Source: a bacterium (GTDB taxonomy: Bacteria > Babelota > Babeliae > Babelales > UBA12409). Taken from it: DNA of 38,830 nt. Below, piece after piece: positions 17,662-25,036 of this stretch. Positions within the stretch are counted from its first letter, which is position 1. Each line of letters begins with the position of its first letter. The stretch covers positions 1-38,830 of the forward strand of contig JAKANL010000001.1 of NCBI GenBank assembly GCA_021823685.1, given 5' to 3'. Below the pieces are notes generated by a model. The model saw only the letters and a list, made by a program, of their open reading frames with translations, was not told the origin of the DNA and searched no databases. The position numbers and the translations under genes were made by a program.

Positions 17662-20376
17662 CTAGGTTAAATTAAACTCTTTGCAACGGCGATTAATCGA
17701 AGATCGGTTAACACCTAAAAAGGTAGCAATTTTATTTTGATTTTTGAATTTATTCCATAAATATTCCATCATGGCAGAATCGCGGAGTGCTCGTTTGCCC
17801 AATCGTGCTGCTTGAATGAGCAGCGGGTCCAATGAGCTATCGACAAGGGTGTTTTGGGGTATTTGTTCAATGTGATGTTTGCGTGATTTTGCGTCAAGCA
17901 TCGATTTAATGTGATGTTTAAATTCTTTTAGACTAACGGCTTTTTTATGCAGGAGCCGCAGTTTATCTTTGTCGTTGAGTGAAAGCAGATTGTGAAGTTC
18001 CTGCGTTTCAACGCTTTGGGCGGCGTATTCGTCGGCCAAATTGCTTAGTTCATCGTCATTCATGCCGAGTAGCGTAGGAATTTCGAGTGTGTTGTCTTTG
18101 ATTTCCTCATACAGTTCTGGCAAAAATTTGTTTTCTTTAACCAGTGTTCGTATACAGAGCGGCGAAGAACAGATGATGCGCGTTTCGCTGCGCAGCTTTT
18201 GATCACTTTTATATGGTTGGTAGACCCCGTACTTGAAATAATAGGCCAGCCGCTGCTGCGTCGGGATATCAAGTTTGTGTATGTTTTTTATGAAAATAGT
18301 ACCGTTGCCATTGAGCGTTTCCAAAAGTGGGCGTTGAAAAGAATTTCCAAAGAGTGGGTTGACTCCGAAAATGGTGAAGCCAATATTTGAAGCATCTTTA
18401 GTTGTTTCGGGGGTTAAGACTGAGAGTGTTTCACGCAAGCTGAGGTGATGCAAAAGCTCTACGGTATCCATAAGGTCTTTATCGGCCATGCAGAGTAAAA
18501 GAGGTTTTTTGCAGAGTGCACACTTGAGCAGCTTAACTTTTAAATTTACTAAGTTTTTGTGTGAACCGGGGATAAGTTGATTGATCAATTTACCCGAATG
18601 TGTCGTTTCAAGATACAGTAGATAATCCCAATCAGAGGGATCATTGAGAAATTGCATTTGTTTGGCTAAAACGTCTGAAATATCCGGATGATGGACGACG
18701 ATGATAATATTATTGGCTTCAAGATTGGGAATAGCGGTAATGACCAATCGGTCACCCTTGGTATCCCGTGTTAGATTTGTTTGTGTTGTTTTGTAGAGAT
18801 GTGCTTCTTGTACCAGGTGTTTAAGCTGTTGGGCAAGTGGGTGACCACTTTGTACGGTTGGGTTAATGCCAATAAGCTCTTTTGCGCTTTGATTGCCGAA
18901 AATAAATGATCGGTTTTTATAAAAAAGTATGCCAATTTTTTTGTGGTCGTTATCACACAAAAATGAACGGATACTTTCCTTGTATTGATTTACTTCCTGG
19001 TGTTTTTGATAAAGTTCATCTTTGAGATATTTTTTGCTGGCCAATAGCGCCTCGAGTGTGCGATTTTGAAGTAAAATAATGAGGTTTGAGACGAAACTGG
19101 CAAAAACGATGATTTCATCTCGTTCTAAATCGCTATAAAGTTCATTGCTTCGTGCATCTCGTTCAATCATGATGTAACCGATGAGGGTGTTATGATCGTA
19201 GATGGGGACAAAGACATCGGCGCTAACCGATTGCATGAACGCTAATAACTGGGCTGAAACTGGCTGCGGGTCATAAAAGTGACTGAATTCAATCTCGTCA
19301 AAAATAAGAATTTTGGTTTTGTGCAAGTGTTCAGCGGCTTGGGGATGCAATTCTTTTTGAGCGATAAATTGTTCTATGCTAGCGGCAATGGGGTTTCGAT
19401 CAAGGTCATTGGTTGGCGTATTGGTGCAGTTTTTAAAAAATATCGAAGTGCGGCCCGGGGGGATATGAAGTGCTTGTTTGAAAAAAGCCTTGGTTAGGCT
19501 GGCTAATTCCTGCTCGCTGGAGACGTGGCTGAGCGGTTCAATAATGTCTTTGATATGATTGGCTATGCTGAATTTGGCCGAAGCGCCTACGTGTGGACTT
19601 AAATTAAGAAACCGCAGGGCCATAAATTTGCGTGCGCTGTAATAGATAAGATACGTGGTTAGAAGCGGTGAGATGATGACGATTATATAGCCAAACGCGT
19701 TTGCGTTGGGATGATAAAAATAGCTGTATGACTGCCAAATTTCTAATACCAGGCGCGGCACAATAATATACTTTATAAACGATAACACCTGCAGGCGTAA
19801 AATGCGGGGCAGTGGCTTAAATTGAACCTGGTATATGATGATAAAAAGGCTTGGCAAGAGTAAAAGAAAGGGGCAAATATATCTGCCGGTGAGTTCCATG
19901 AAAAAATATTCTAAGGCCGAACGATCATAGGGAGATTGCGTGTTAATGCCGCTGGTCATGAAATAAACGAAGCCACACGCAAAAAAAGATGCGGCAGCAA
20001 GACGCATATATTGGTGCCATGTGATGCGGTATGCCGGTTTGATAAGACTTTCTAAAAAGAGTGATAATGATTGCCACTGCACCAAACTCATTGCCCATGC
20101 CAAACGAATGGCAAAAACAATGAATGGGTATGGCATGGCCGGGGAAAACGATACGTTTAAGGCTTTAATAACCCATGCGCAGTCTTCAGTTATTGATCCG
20201 ATGAGAACGCATAAAATGAAAAAAAGCGGTAGCCGTGGGCGAACGTTAAAGCCCCTTTTTGTGAGAACGCAGAGGATATATGTTTTGAGGGGAATTGCTA
20301 TACATTCGGTTATGAGCAATGGTACATAGCTGCTGCTTGCTATCTGAAGAAAGTTAACTATGATCTGAAAGTTCAT
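17662..20376 (-). CDS. membrane-bound NtrC-like regulator with GAF, PAS-like, degenerate AAA+ and Fis-type HTH domains
   Basis: The 904-residue protein is a sensor-regulator of unusual build. About residues 1-265 hold seven or eight membrane helices, 285-435 look like a GAF domain, and 470-560 look like a PAS domain (FYKNRSFIFGNQSAKELIG). About 575-790 follow the NtrC-type AAA+ fold, and 860-904 form a Fis-type helix-turn-helix (NKIATFLGVNRSSINRR). The ATPase is broken. The Walker A position reads ETTHSGKL (590-597), keeping only the GK. The Walker B acids are K697-N698 in GTIFIKNI, and the GAFTGA loop is replaced by NPLFGNS. It therefore should not act as a sigma-54 activator. It heads the operon with xerC and pbp2. 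No clear ribosome-binding site is seen. Confidence 0.8.
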   Translation of the reverse strand: MNFQIIVNFLQIASSSYVPLLITECIAIPLKTYILCVLTKRGFNVRPRLPLFFILCVLIGSITEDCAWVIKALNVSFSPAMPYPFIVFAIRLAWAMSLVQWQSLSLFLESLIKPAYRITWHQYMRLAAASFFACGFVYFMTSGINTQSPYDRSALEYFFMELTGRYICPFLLLLPSLFIIIYQVQFKPLPRILRLQVLSFIKYIIVPRLVLEIWQSYSYFYHPNANAFGYIIVIISPLLTTYLIYYSARKFMALRFLNLSPHVGASAKFSIANHIKDIIEPLSHVSSEQELASLTKAFFKQALHIPPGRTSIFFKNCTNTPTNDLDRNPIAASIEQFIAQKELHPQAAEHLHKTKILIFDEIEFSHFYDPQPVSAQLLAFMQSVSADVFVPIYDHNTLIGYIMIERDARSNELYSDLERDEIIVFASFVSNLIILLQNRTLEALLASKKYLKDELYQKHQEVNQYKESIRSFLCDNDHKKIGILFYKNRSFIFGNQSAKELIGINPTVQSGHPLAQQLKHLVQEAHLYKTTQTNLTRDTKGDRLVITAIPNLEANNIIIVVHHPDISDVLAKQMQFLNDPSDWDYLLYLETTHSGKLINQLIPGSHKNLVNLKVKLLKCALCKKPLLLCMADKDLMDTVELLHHLSLRETLSVLTPETTKDASNIGFTIFGVNPLFGNSFQRPLLETLNGNGTIFIKNIHKLDIPTQQRLAYYFKYGVYQPYKSDQKLRSETRIICSSPLCIRTLVKENKFLPELYEEIKDNTLEIPTLLGMNDDELSNLADEYAAQSVETQELHNLLSLNDKDKLRLLHKKAVSLKEFKHHIKSMLDAKSRKHHIEQIPQNTLVDSSLDPLLIQAARLGKRALRDSAMMEYLWNKFKNQNKIATFLGVNRSSINRRCKEFNLT

Positions 20377-20443
20377 TGCTTTTTGACTCGTGATTGATTA
20401 TAATCTACTACTAGTTTATATGTATCATTATAAGGAGTACGTT

Positions 20444-20521
20444 ATGTTTAACAAGCACGACTTGCTTTACGTAGCCGGTGTGCTCGTGGCGTTCTTTATG
20501 TCACTTCCACCAGCTTGGTAA
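20444..20521 (+). CDS. 25-residue membrane micro-protein or leader peptide
   Basis: An ORF too short for normal gene calls starts with ATG at 20444 behind a near-perfect AAGGAG at 20432-20437. It encodes 25 residues: a charged start (FNKHD) and a single hydrophobic helix (LLYVAGVLVAFFMS) ending PPAW. A possible promoter, TTGATT (20394-20399), 17 bp, TATATG (20417-20422), lies upstream. The stop is followed at once by a hairpin that covers the ribosome-binding site of nth. It could be a genuine small membrane protein or a leader whose translation opens that hairpin. No homologue is known to me. Confidence 0.5.
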   Translation: MFNKHDLLYVAGVLVAFFMSLPPAW

Positions 20522-20524
20522 AGG

Positions 20525-20538
20525 CCCCGAAAACGGGG
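20525..20538 (+). promoter_or_regulatory. hairpin masking the nth ribosome-binding site
   Basis: CCCCG (20525-20529), an AAAA loop and CGGGG (20534-20538) form a compact GC stem. The 3' arm contains most of the GGGGGA that serves as the nth ribosome-binding site, 9 bp before the ATG. There is no T tract, so it is not a terminator. Confidence 0.5.
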
Positions 20539-20549
20539 GAAAGTAATGT

Positions 20550-21236
20550 ATGGTATCCCTTCAAAGTAAAAACGAACGGCGTGTGTGCGCCGTTCGTGCT
20601 CTCGAACAGATTTCACACGCAGCGGTCAGAGTCACGCCCCCTCTCAGTGTCAGTATTATAAAAGAATATGGGCGAGATCCATTTTTGCTGCTGATCAGTT
20701 GTTTGCTGAGCTTGCGCGCCAAAGATAGTAAGACGCTGCCTATTGCGCAGGAATTATTCACCCATGCTCGGACGCCGCAAGAAATTCTCGAGATACCGCT
20801 TGCTCAGCTTGAGAAGCTTATTTATTCCATAGGTTTTTATAAGAACAAAGCACGTACCCTGCGTTGCGTAAGCGCCGATCTTATTAAGCGGTTTGGCGGC
20901 CGTGTGCCGCGCACCTTGCCTGAACTGCTTAGTATTAAGGGGGTTGGGCACAAGACAGCCAATCTTATTTTGGGTATGGCGTATGGCATACCAGCAATCT
21001 GTGTTGATGTGCACGTACACCGATTAGCCAATATGCTTGGGTTTGTAAACACCAAAACGCCCCTAGAAACAGAAAAAGAGCTTGCAGCTCTTTTGCCTAA
21101 AAAATATTGGATTACCGTTAACCATGCATTGGTCGCGCTGGGGCAAAATCCCGCCGCTGTTATTCCTCGGCTTTCGCCGGACGTGGCGCAAAAACTGTAC
21201 GGGCTTTTGCCAAAAAAATATCGCTTACAAAAATAA
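20550..21236 (+). CDS. nth: endonuclease III-family DNA glycosylase lacking the Fe-S cluster cysteines
   Basis: The 228-residue protein is a helix-hairpin-helix GPD glycosylase/AP lyase for oxidised pyrimidines in base-excision repair. The hairpin LLSIKGVGHKTAN contains the catalytic K135, and D153 in VDVHVHRL is spaced exactly 18 residues later, as in E. coli Nth (K120 and D138). The C-terminal region that should carry the Cys-X6-Cys-X2-Cys-X5-Cys [4Fe-4S] ligands contains no cysteine. The start ATG at 20550 has GGGGGA upstream but inside a hairpin. An out-of-frame ATG sits at 20546. The gene is last in its strand block before an inverted repeat. Confidence 0.88.
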   Translation: MVSLQSKNERRVCAVRALEQISHAAVRVTPPLSVSIIKEYGRDPFLLLISCLLSLRAKDSKTLPIAQELFTHARTPQEILEIPLAQLEKLIYSIGFYKNKARTLRCVSADLIKRFGGRVPRTLPELLSIKGVGHKTANLILGMAYGIPAICVDVHVHRLANMLGFVNTKTPLETEKELAALLPKKYWITVNHALVALGQNPAAVIPRLSPDVAQKLYGLLPKKYRLQK

Positions 21237-21264
21237 TGAGCGCCCATAGCGAGCGCTCATTATT
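21232..21264 (-). terminator. long inverted repeat acting as terminator (both directions possible)
   Basis: AATAATGAGCGC (21232-21243) and GCGCTCATTATT (21253-21264) form a perfect 12-bp stem with a 9-nt loop. It includes the nth stop codon. Read on the minus strand it is followed by a T tract, so it should end the transcript of the Lys-rich peptide gene. On the plus strand it may end nth less efficiently. Confidence 0.65.
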
Positions 21265-21281
21265 GTAAAATCATCGCGAAT

Positions 21282-21395
21282 TTACCACGACATATAAGAC
21301 TTTTTAGCAGCCTTTTTTTTTGCCGTTTTTTTACGCGTTGTTTTTCTCTTAGCTGCTTTCTTCGCGGTCTTGCGGCGAACTGTCTTCTTCTTCAT
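21282..21395 (-). CDS. 37-residue Lys/Arg-rich histone-like peptide
   Basis: An ORF not listed by standard length cut-offs starts with ATG at 21395 behind AAAGGG and encodes 37 residues. About half are Lys or Arg, in runs such as KKKTVRRKTAKKAAKRK, and it ends in SYMSW. The composition resembles the Lys/Ala-rich tails of bacterial histone H1-like proteins (for example chlamydial Hc proteins), but it is far shorter. The likely role, if any, is binding DNA or RNA; this is inferred from charge only. It is followed by a good minus-strand terminator and by a 138-bp AT-rich gap upstream. A frameshifted remnant of a larger protein cannot be excluded. Confidence 0.55.
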   Translation of the reverse strand: MKKKTVRRKTAKKAAKRKTTRKKTAKKKAAKKSYMSW

Positions 21396-21533
21396 ACTTC
21401 ACATCCCTTTCGTTTGGATTGTGTTACTACCTCTAATTACTAGAATGCCCTAAAATGGTACAAAAAAACAAGAGTTTTGTAAAAATATTTTAAGTTATGG
21501 TATTTTTTTAATTTTTAATTTCGCAAGCACGTA

Positions 21534-22967
21534 CTATTTGCGTTCGAACCTAAAAAGGCTTGCAAGCTTTTCACGAGCCAATGATTGTCCGGGATTTCCT
21601 AAAAGTGCCATGGTCAGCGGTGTTGGTTGCTCGAGCTTCAGGTAACGTTGATACGTCTGGCCCCATGTGCTTATTGTTTTCAAAATTTCGTCGTCGGCTG
21701 TCTTGGCCGTTGTGCCAAGCGAACCCATCATGGCGAGATGTTCTCTCGTTTTAGCAACATAGTCTGGGGTGGCGAGCGCGCAAGCCGTCACTTGCGGTAG
21801 GACTTTGGTTGCCTTATCGACGTAACGGTCGACAAATTTTATCGCTTTTTCAACGCCTGCTGGTTCTACGTACGTTTGCCATGCGCGGTTGACAAATAAA
21901 TAGGCTCTGCCCAGATCGCCCAGGGCGGCTCTACAGGTAGCGATTTTTCGTTGACGGTGTTCTGGCGGAACGCTTCCAACAAACCAGCCAATAAGGGCAT
22001 CTGGCGCTATATTTCTCAATGGGGCGGTCAAGGTAGCTGTTGTTGGTCCAATAGGCGGTCTGATCGTTTGCTCAACCGTTTCCTTGAGAGATCCCGGCTG
22101 TTGCCGCTCAAGATCAATATTGGCAAGAACCTCTGCCTGCGCCTTTTTGACCAAGGGTTCGCCTTCTTCTTGCAACATTTTTGCGGCGTCTTCAAGGCTT
22201 TCCGGTAAAAGAGGTTCTTGCGGCGAACTTGCACCCGAAGAAGTGCGGCTTTCAGGTTCTGCTTGGCGCGTTGCACTCGTATAATCCTGCGCCATGCGTT
22301 CGAGCGATACTAAATCATCAGTTGAATTGAGCGTGCCAAGCGCGGTTTGTGCCGAACGCACATCACTTGTTACGGTTTCTTTTACTTCACGTGCAAAATT
22401 CAGCAGGCGGCTGGCTAGTCCCGCGTATGCGTCAAGGCGGCCTGATGGCGCAGTTTCTTGGGGATAACTGGTAATAGCGCGTGCGTATTGGCGTATTGGC
22501 CGAGTAAATCCCTTTTCTGGAGATGGGGTAAAGTGTGCCAGACTTTCAAATAACCGCAATGTTTCAATACGCGCTTTTTCTGCGTGCTCAAACGTGCTCG
22601 TATTACTTTTGCTGGCTGTCTGTGACGCGGATTCTAAATGGCGCTGGATGTGTCCGATAATAATATCGGTTTGGTTGAGTAAATTGCGGTATTGTATTGT
22701 TTGTCCATGGCAGGTGGCAATGTGGCGTTTGAGTTTTGAAAATTCTTGTTCGAGCGTGTGCAAATCGAGCAGGATTGGAGAGCCTGCCGTTGCTGATTTG
22801 GTGTATCGTTCAATACTTTTAAATGATCGTGCTATAACGGCCATTGATGGCGCTTCAGTTGCTGGCTGTTCAGCCGGACCGGCGGCAGCTGGTTCCATGC
22901 CATAGCCCGTGCTGATTACTGCAAAAATGGTAATTACGCTCAAAAAACAGATTTGTCTGAATTGCAT
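21534..22967 (-). CDS. large exported helical protein, function unknown
   Basis: The 477-residue protein has a signal peptide (QFRQICFLSVITIFAVISTGYG) followed by an Ala/Pro/Glu-rich stretch and then mostly alpha-helical sequence. Low-complexity segments occur near residues 235-265 (Glu/Ser/Pro). I see no catalytic motif and do not recognise a family. AGGGGGA precedes the ATG at 22967, and the gene stands alone between the thrS terminator and the Lys-rich peptide. It could be a periplasmic or surface protein used in host contact, but nothing in the sequence shows that. Confidence 0.7.
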   Translation of the reverse strand: MQFRQICFLSVITIFAVISTGYGMEPAAAGPAEQPATEAPSMAVIARSFKSIERYTKSATAGSPILLDLHTLEQEFSKLKRHIATCHGQTIQYRNLLNQTDIIIGHIQRHLESASQTASKSNTSTFEHAEKARIETLRLFESLAHFTPSPEKGFTRPIRQYARAITSYPQETAPSGRLDAYAGLASRLLNFAREVKETVTSDVRSAQTALGTLNSTDDLVSLERMAQDYTSATRQAEPESRTSSGASSPQEPLLPESLEDAAKMLQEEGEPLVKKAQAEVLANIDLERQQPGSLKETVEQTIRPPIGPTTATLTAPLRNIAPDALIGWFVGSVPPEHRQRKIATCRAALGDLGRAYLFVNRAWQTYVEPAGVEKAIKFVDRYVDKATKVLPQVTACALATPDYVAKTREHLAMMGSLGTTAKTADDEILKTISTWGQTYQRYLKLEQPTPLTMALLGNPGQSLAREKLASLFRFERK

Positions 22968-23106
22968 GTCGTAAATTCCCCCTCATGCGAAAAATATACA
23001 CTTAAATCATGGCAAAAACGGCCGTTTTTGTCCAGTTGCGGCACGTGGTGAAAAACCGTTGGCCAGGGATTCGGCCGGGTGGCCTCGTTTTACCGATTTC
23101 TGTGAT

Positions 23107-23135
23107 AAAAAAGGGCCTGTTTTTAAAACAGGCCC
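23107..23135 (-). terminator. intrinsic terminator after thrS
   Basis: GGGCCTGTTTT and AAAACAGGCCC (23113-23135) form a perfect 11-bp stem with a single-base centre. On the minus strand the stem is followed by a run of six T (plus-strand A tract 23107-23112), right after the thrS stop at 23150. Confidence 0.85.
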
Positions 23136-23149
23136 CGTAAAAAATATCG

Positions 23150-24850
23150 TTAGTTATTTTCGTGTGCTTTTTTAATTAATGCATCGAGCGTAAGCGCCGG
23201 CTCTTGTTTGCCATCACGATACCGTAGGGTAACCGTGTGTGCTTCGGCTTCTTTGTTGCCAATCACAAGCATCCATGGAATCCGTTCAAGTTGAGCTGTT
23301 TTGATCTTGCCTGGTAACGGATCTGATGACACATCAAGCTCAACCCTAAAGTGTTCTTTTTTGAGTGCTTGAACAACTTCTTTGGCATACGGTAATTGTG
23401 CGTCGGTGATTGGTAATACTTTGATTTGTACCGGTGCCAACCAGAAGGGTAGATTGCCCTTGAAGTGTTCGAGTATGACGCCTAAAAAGCGCTCAAACGA
23501 GCCGTAAATTGCGCGATGAATCATAACCGGGCGTTCTTTTTTGCCTTCGGTATTGATAAAGCTGAGCTCGAAATTTTCTGGCATGAAAAAGTCGACTTGA
23601 ATGGTGCCAACTTGCCACGAACGCCCCATCGAATCTTTAATGTGCAATTCGATTTTTGGTCCATAAAATGCGCCGTCGCCTTCATGAATTTCGTATGGTG
23701 TGTTGGTTACCTTGAGCGCATCTTTGAGCGCGTTTGTTGCCTTTTCCCATAATATTGCGCTTCCCATTGCATTTTCAGGACGCGTTGCCAAGACAACTTT
23801 GACGTCTTCGAATCCAAATTTTTTGTAAATACGCTGGGCAAATTTAAGTACCGAAATTACTTCTGGTTCGATTTGATCAGGCGAACAGAATACGTGGCCG
23901 TCATCTTGGGTAAATGCGCGCACACGGAATAAACCATGTAGTACGCCGGAAAGCTCGTGGCGGTGCACTTTACCGAATTCAGCCAATTTGATTGGCAATT
24001 CACGATACGAACGTGGGCGGTTCTTATACACCAGAATACAGCCAGGACAATTCATGGGCTTGAGTGCAAAACTTCTATCATCAATCTGGGTAAAATACAT
24101 GTTCGGCTTGTAGTGGGTATAGTGACCTGATTGCTTCCAGAGCTGATCGAGCAATACAATCGGTGTTTGTATTTCTTCATAACCATCAGCATCGAGTTCG
24201 CCGCGTATGTAATTACTACAGGTATTAAAAATACGTTGTCCCTTGGGATGATAGAATGGGAAACCCGGGCCCTCTTCTTGAAAGGAAAACAAATCAAGTT
24301 CTTGCCCCAACTTACGGTGATCGTATTTGAGCGCTTCTTCCTTTTGTTTTTCTTCTTGATCCATTTGCTCTTGGCTGATAAACGCTGTTCCCGAAATGCG
24401 TTGTAGCGGCTGCTTGGTTTTATCGGCACGCCAATACGATCCGGAGATATTAAGTAATTTGAAAACCTTGATATCTCCTGTTTTGGCTACGTGGTTGCCC
24501 TTGCATAAATCAACAAAATCACCCTGGCATGAAAGACCAACTTTGCCATCCGGAATTTCATTGATCAATTCTAGTTTGAATGGATTATCCTTAAAAAGTT
24601 TGCGCGCTTCTGCCTTGCTCACTTCTTTTTGTTCGATAGGCAAGTTTTTTTTGACGATTTCACGCATTTTTTGTTCGATAGCAGCTAAATCCTGTTCGGT
24701 AAAGTTGCGCGTTGGCAAGAAGTCGTAAAAGAAACCTTCTTGCGTTACCGGACCGATCGTTAATATGGTGCCAGGAAATAACTCAGTTACAGCATGCGCC
24801 AAAAGGTGGGCCGCTGAGTGACGTATTTTGTACAATTCGTTCATTTCCAT
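23150..24850 (-). CDS. thrS: threonyl-tRNA synthetase without the N-terminal TGS domain
   Basis: ThrRS charges tRNA-Thr and clears mischarged Ser-tRNA. The 566-residue protein starts directly in the editing domain (HSAAHLLAHAV near residue 11, with the CKGNH segment near 115). It continues into the class II catalytic core, with zinc-ligand motif MNCPGC and motif 2/3 residues in HRHELSG and GSFERFLG. It ends in the anticodon-binding domain. The TGS domain of about 60 residues found in E. coli ThrRS is absent. AAAGGA precedes the ATG. A GC-rich hairpin lies about 20 bp upstream in the leader, and no T-box pattern is seen. Confidence 0.95.
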   Translation of the reverse strand: MEMNELYKIRHSAAHLLAHAVTELFPGTILTIGPVTQEGFFYDFLPTRNFTEQDLAAIEQKMREIVKKNLPIEQKEVSKAEARKLFKDNPFKLELINEIPDGKVGLSCQGDFVDLCKGNHVAKTGDIKVFKLLNISGSYWRADKTKQPLQRISGTAFISQEQMDQEEKQKEEALKYDHRKLGQELDLFSFQEEGPGFPFYHPKGQRIFNTCSNYIRGELDADGYEEIQTPIVLLDQLWKQSGHYTHYKPNMYFTQIDDRSFALKPMNCPGCILVYKNRPRSYRELPIKLAEFGKVHRHELSGVLHGLFRVRAFTQDDGHVFCSPDQIEPEVISVLKFAQRIYKKFGFEDVKVVLATRPENAMGSAILWEKATNALKDALKVTNTPYEIHEGDGAFYGPKIELHIKDSMGRSWQVGTIQVDFFMPENFELSFINTEGKKERPVMIHRAIYGSFERFLGVILEHFKGNLPFWLAPVQIKVLPITDAQLPYAKEVVQALKKEHFRVELDVSSDPLPGKIKTAQLERIPWMLVIGNKEAEAHTVTLRYRDGKQEPALTLDALIKKAHENN

Positions 24851-24870
24851 AACGGGTCCTTTGTAGTTTA

Positions 24871-24888
24871 GTGCGGGAAAACCCGCAC
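24871..24888 (-). promoter_or_regulatory. hairpin in the thrS leader
   Basis: GTGCGGG and CCCGCAC form a perfect 7-bp stem around a 4-nt loop (TTTT on the thrS sense strand), 20 bp before the thrS ATG. E. coli ThrRS represses its own mRNA through a leader stem-loop that mimics the tRNA anticodon, so a similar role is possible. The loop has no threonine anticodon, so the role is unproven. Confidence 0.4.
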
Positions 24889-25036
24889 ATATTTAGCGTA
24901 CGTTATTTGGTATTTTTTTCAACCGGTTGGTTGGCGTAACTTTTACTGCTGCGACAAAAATACGATTCTTGTTTGACATGCCCTCTCATATGCATAACGA
25001 TGAGAGCGATGAAGAGTTTCAAGCGATGGAGAGCGC

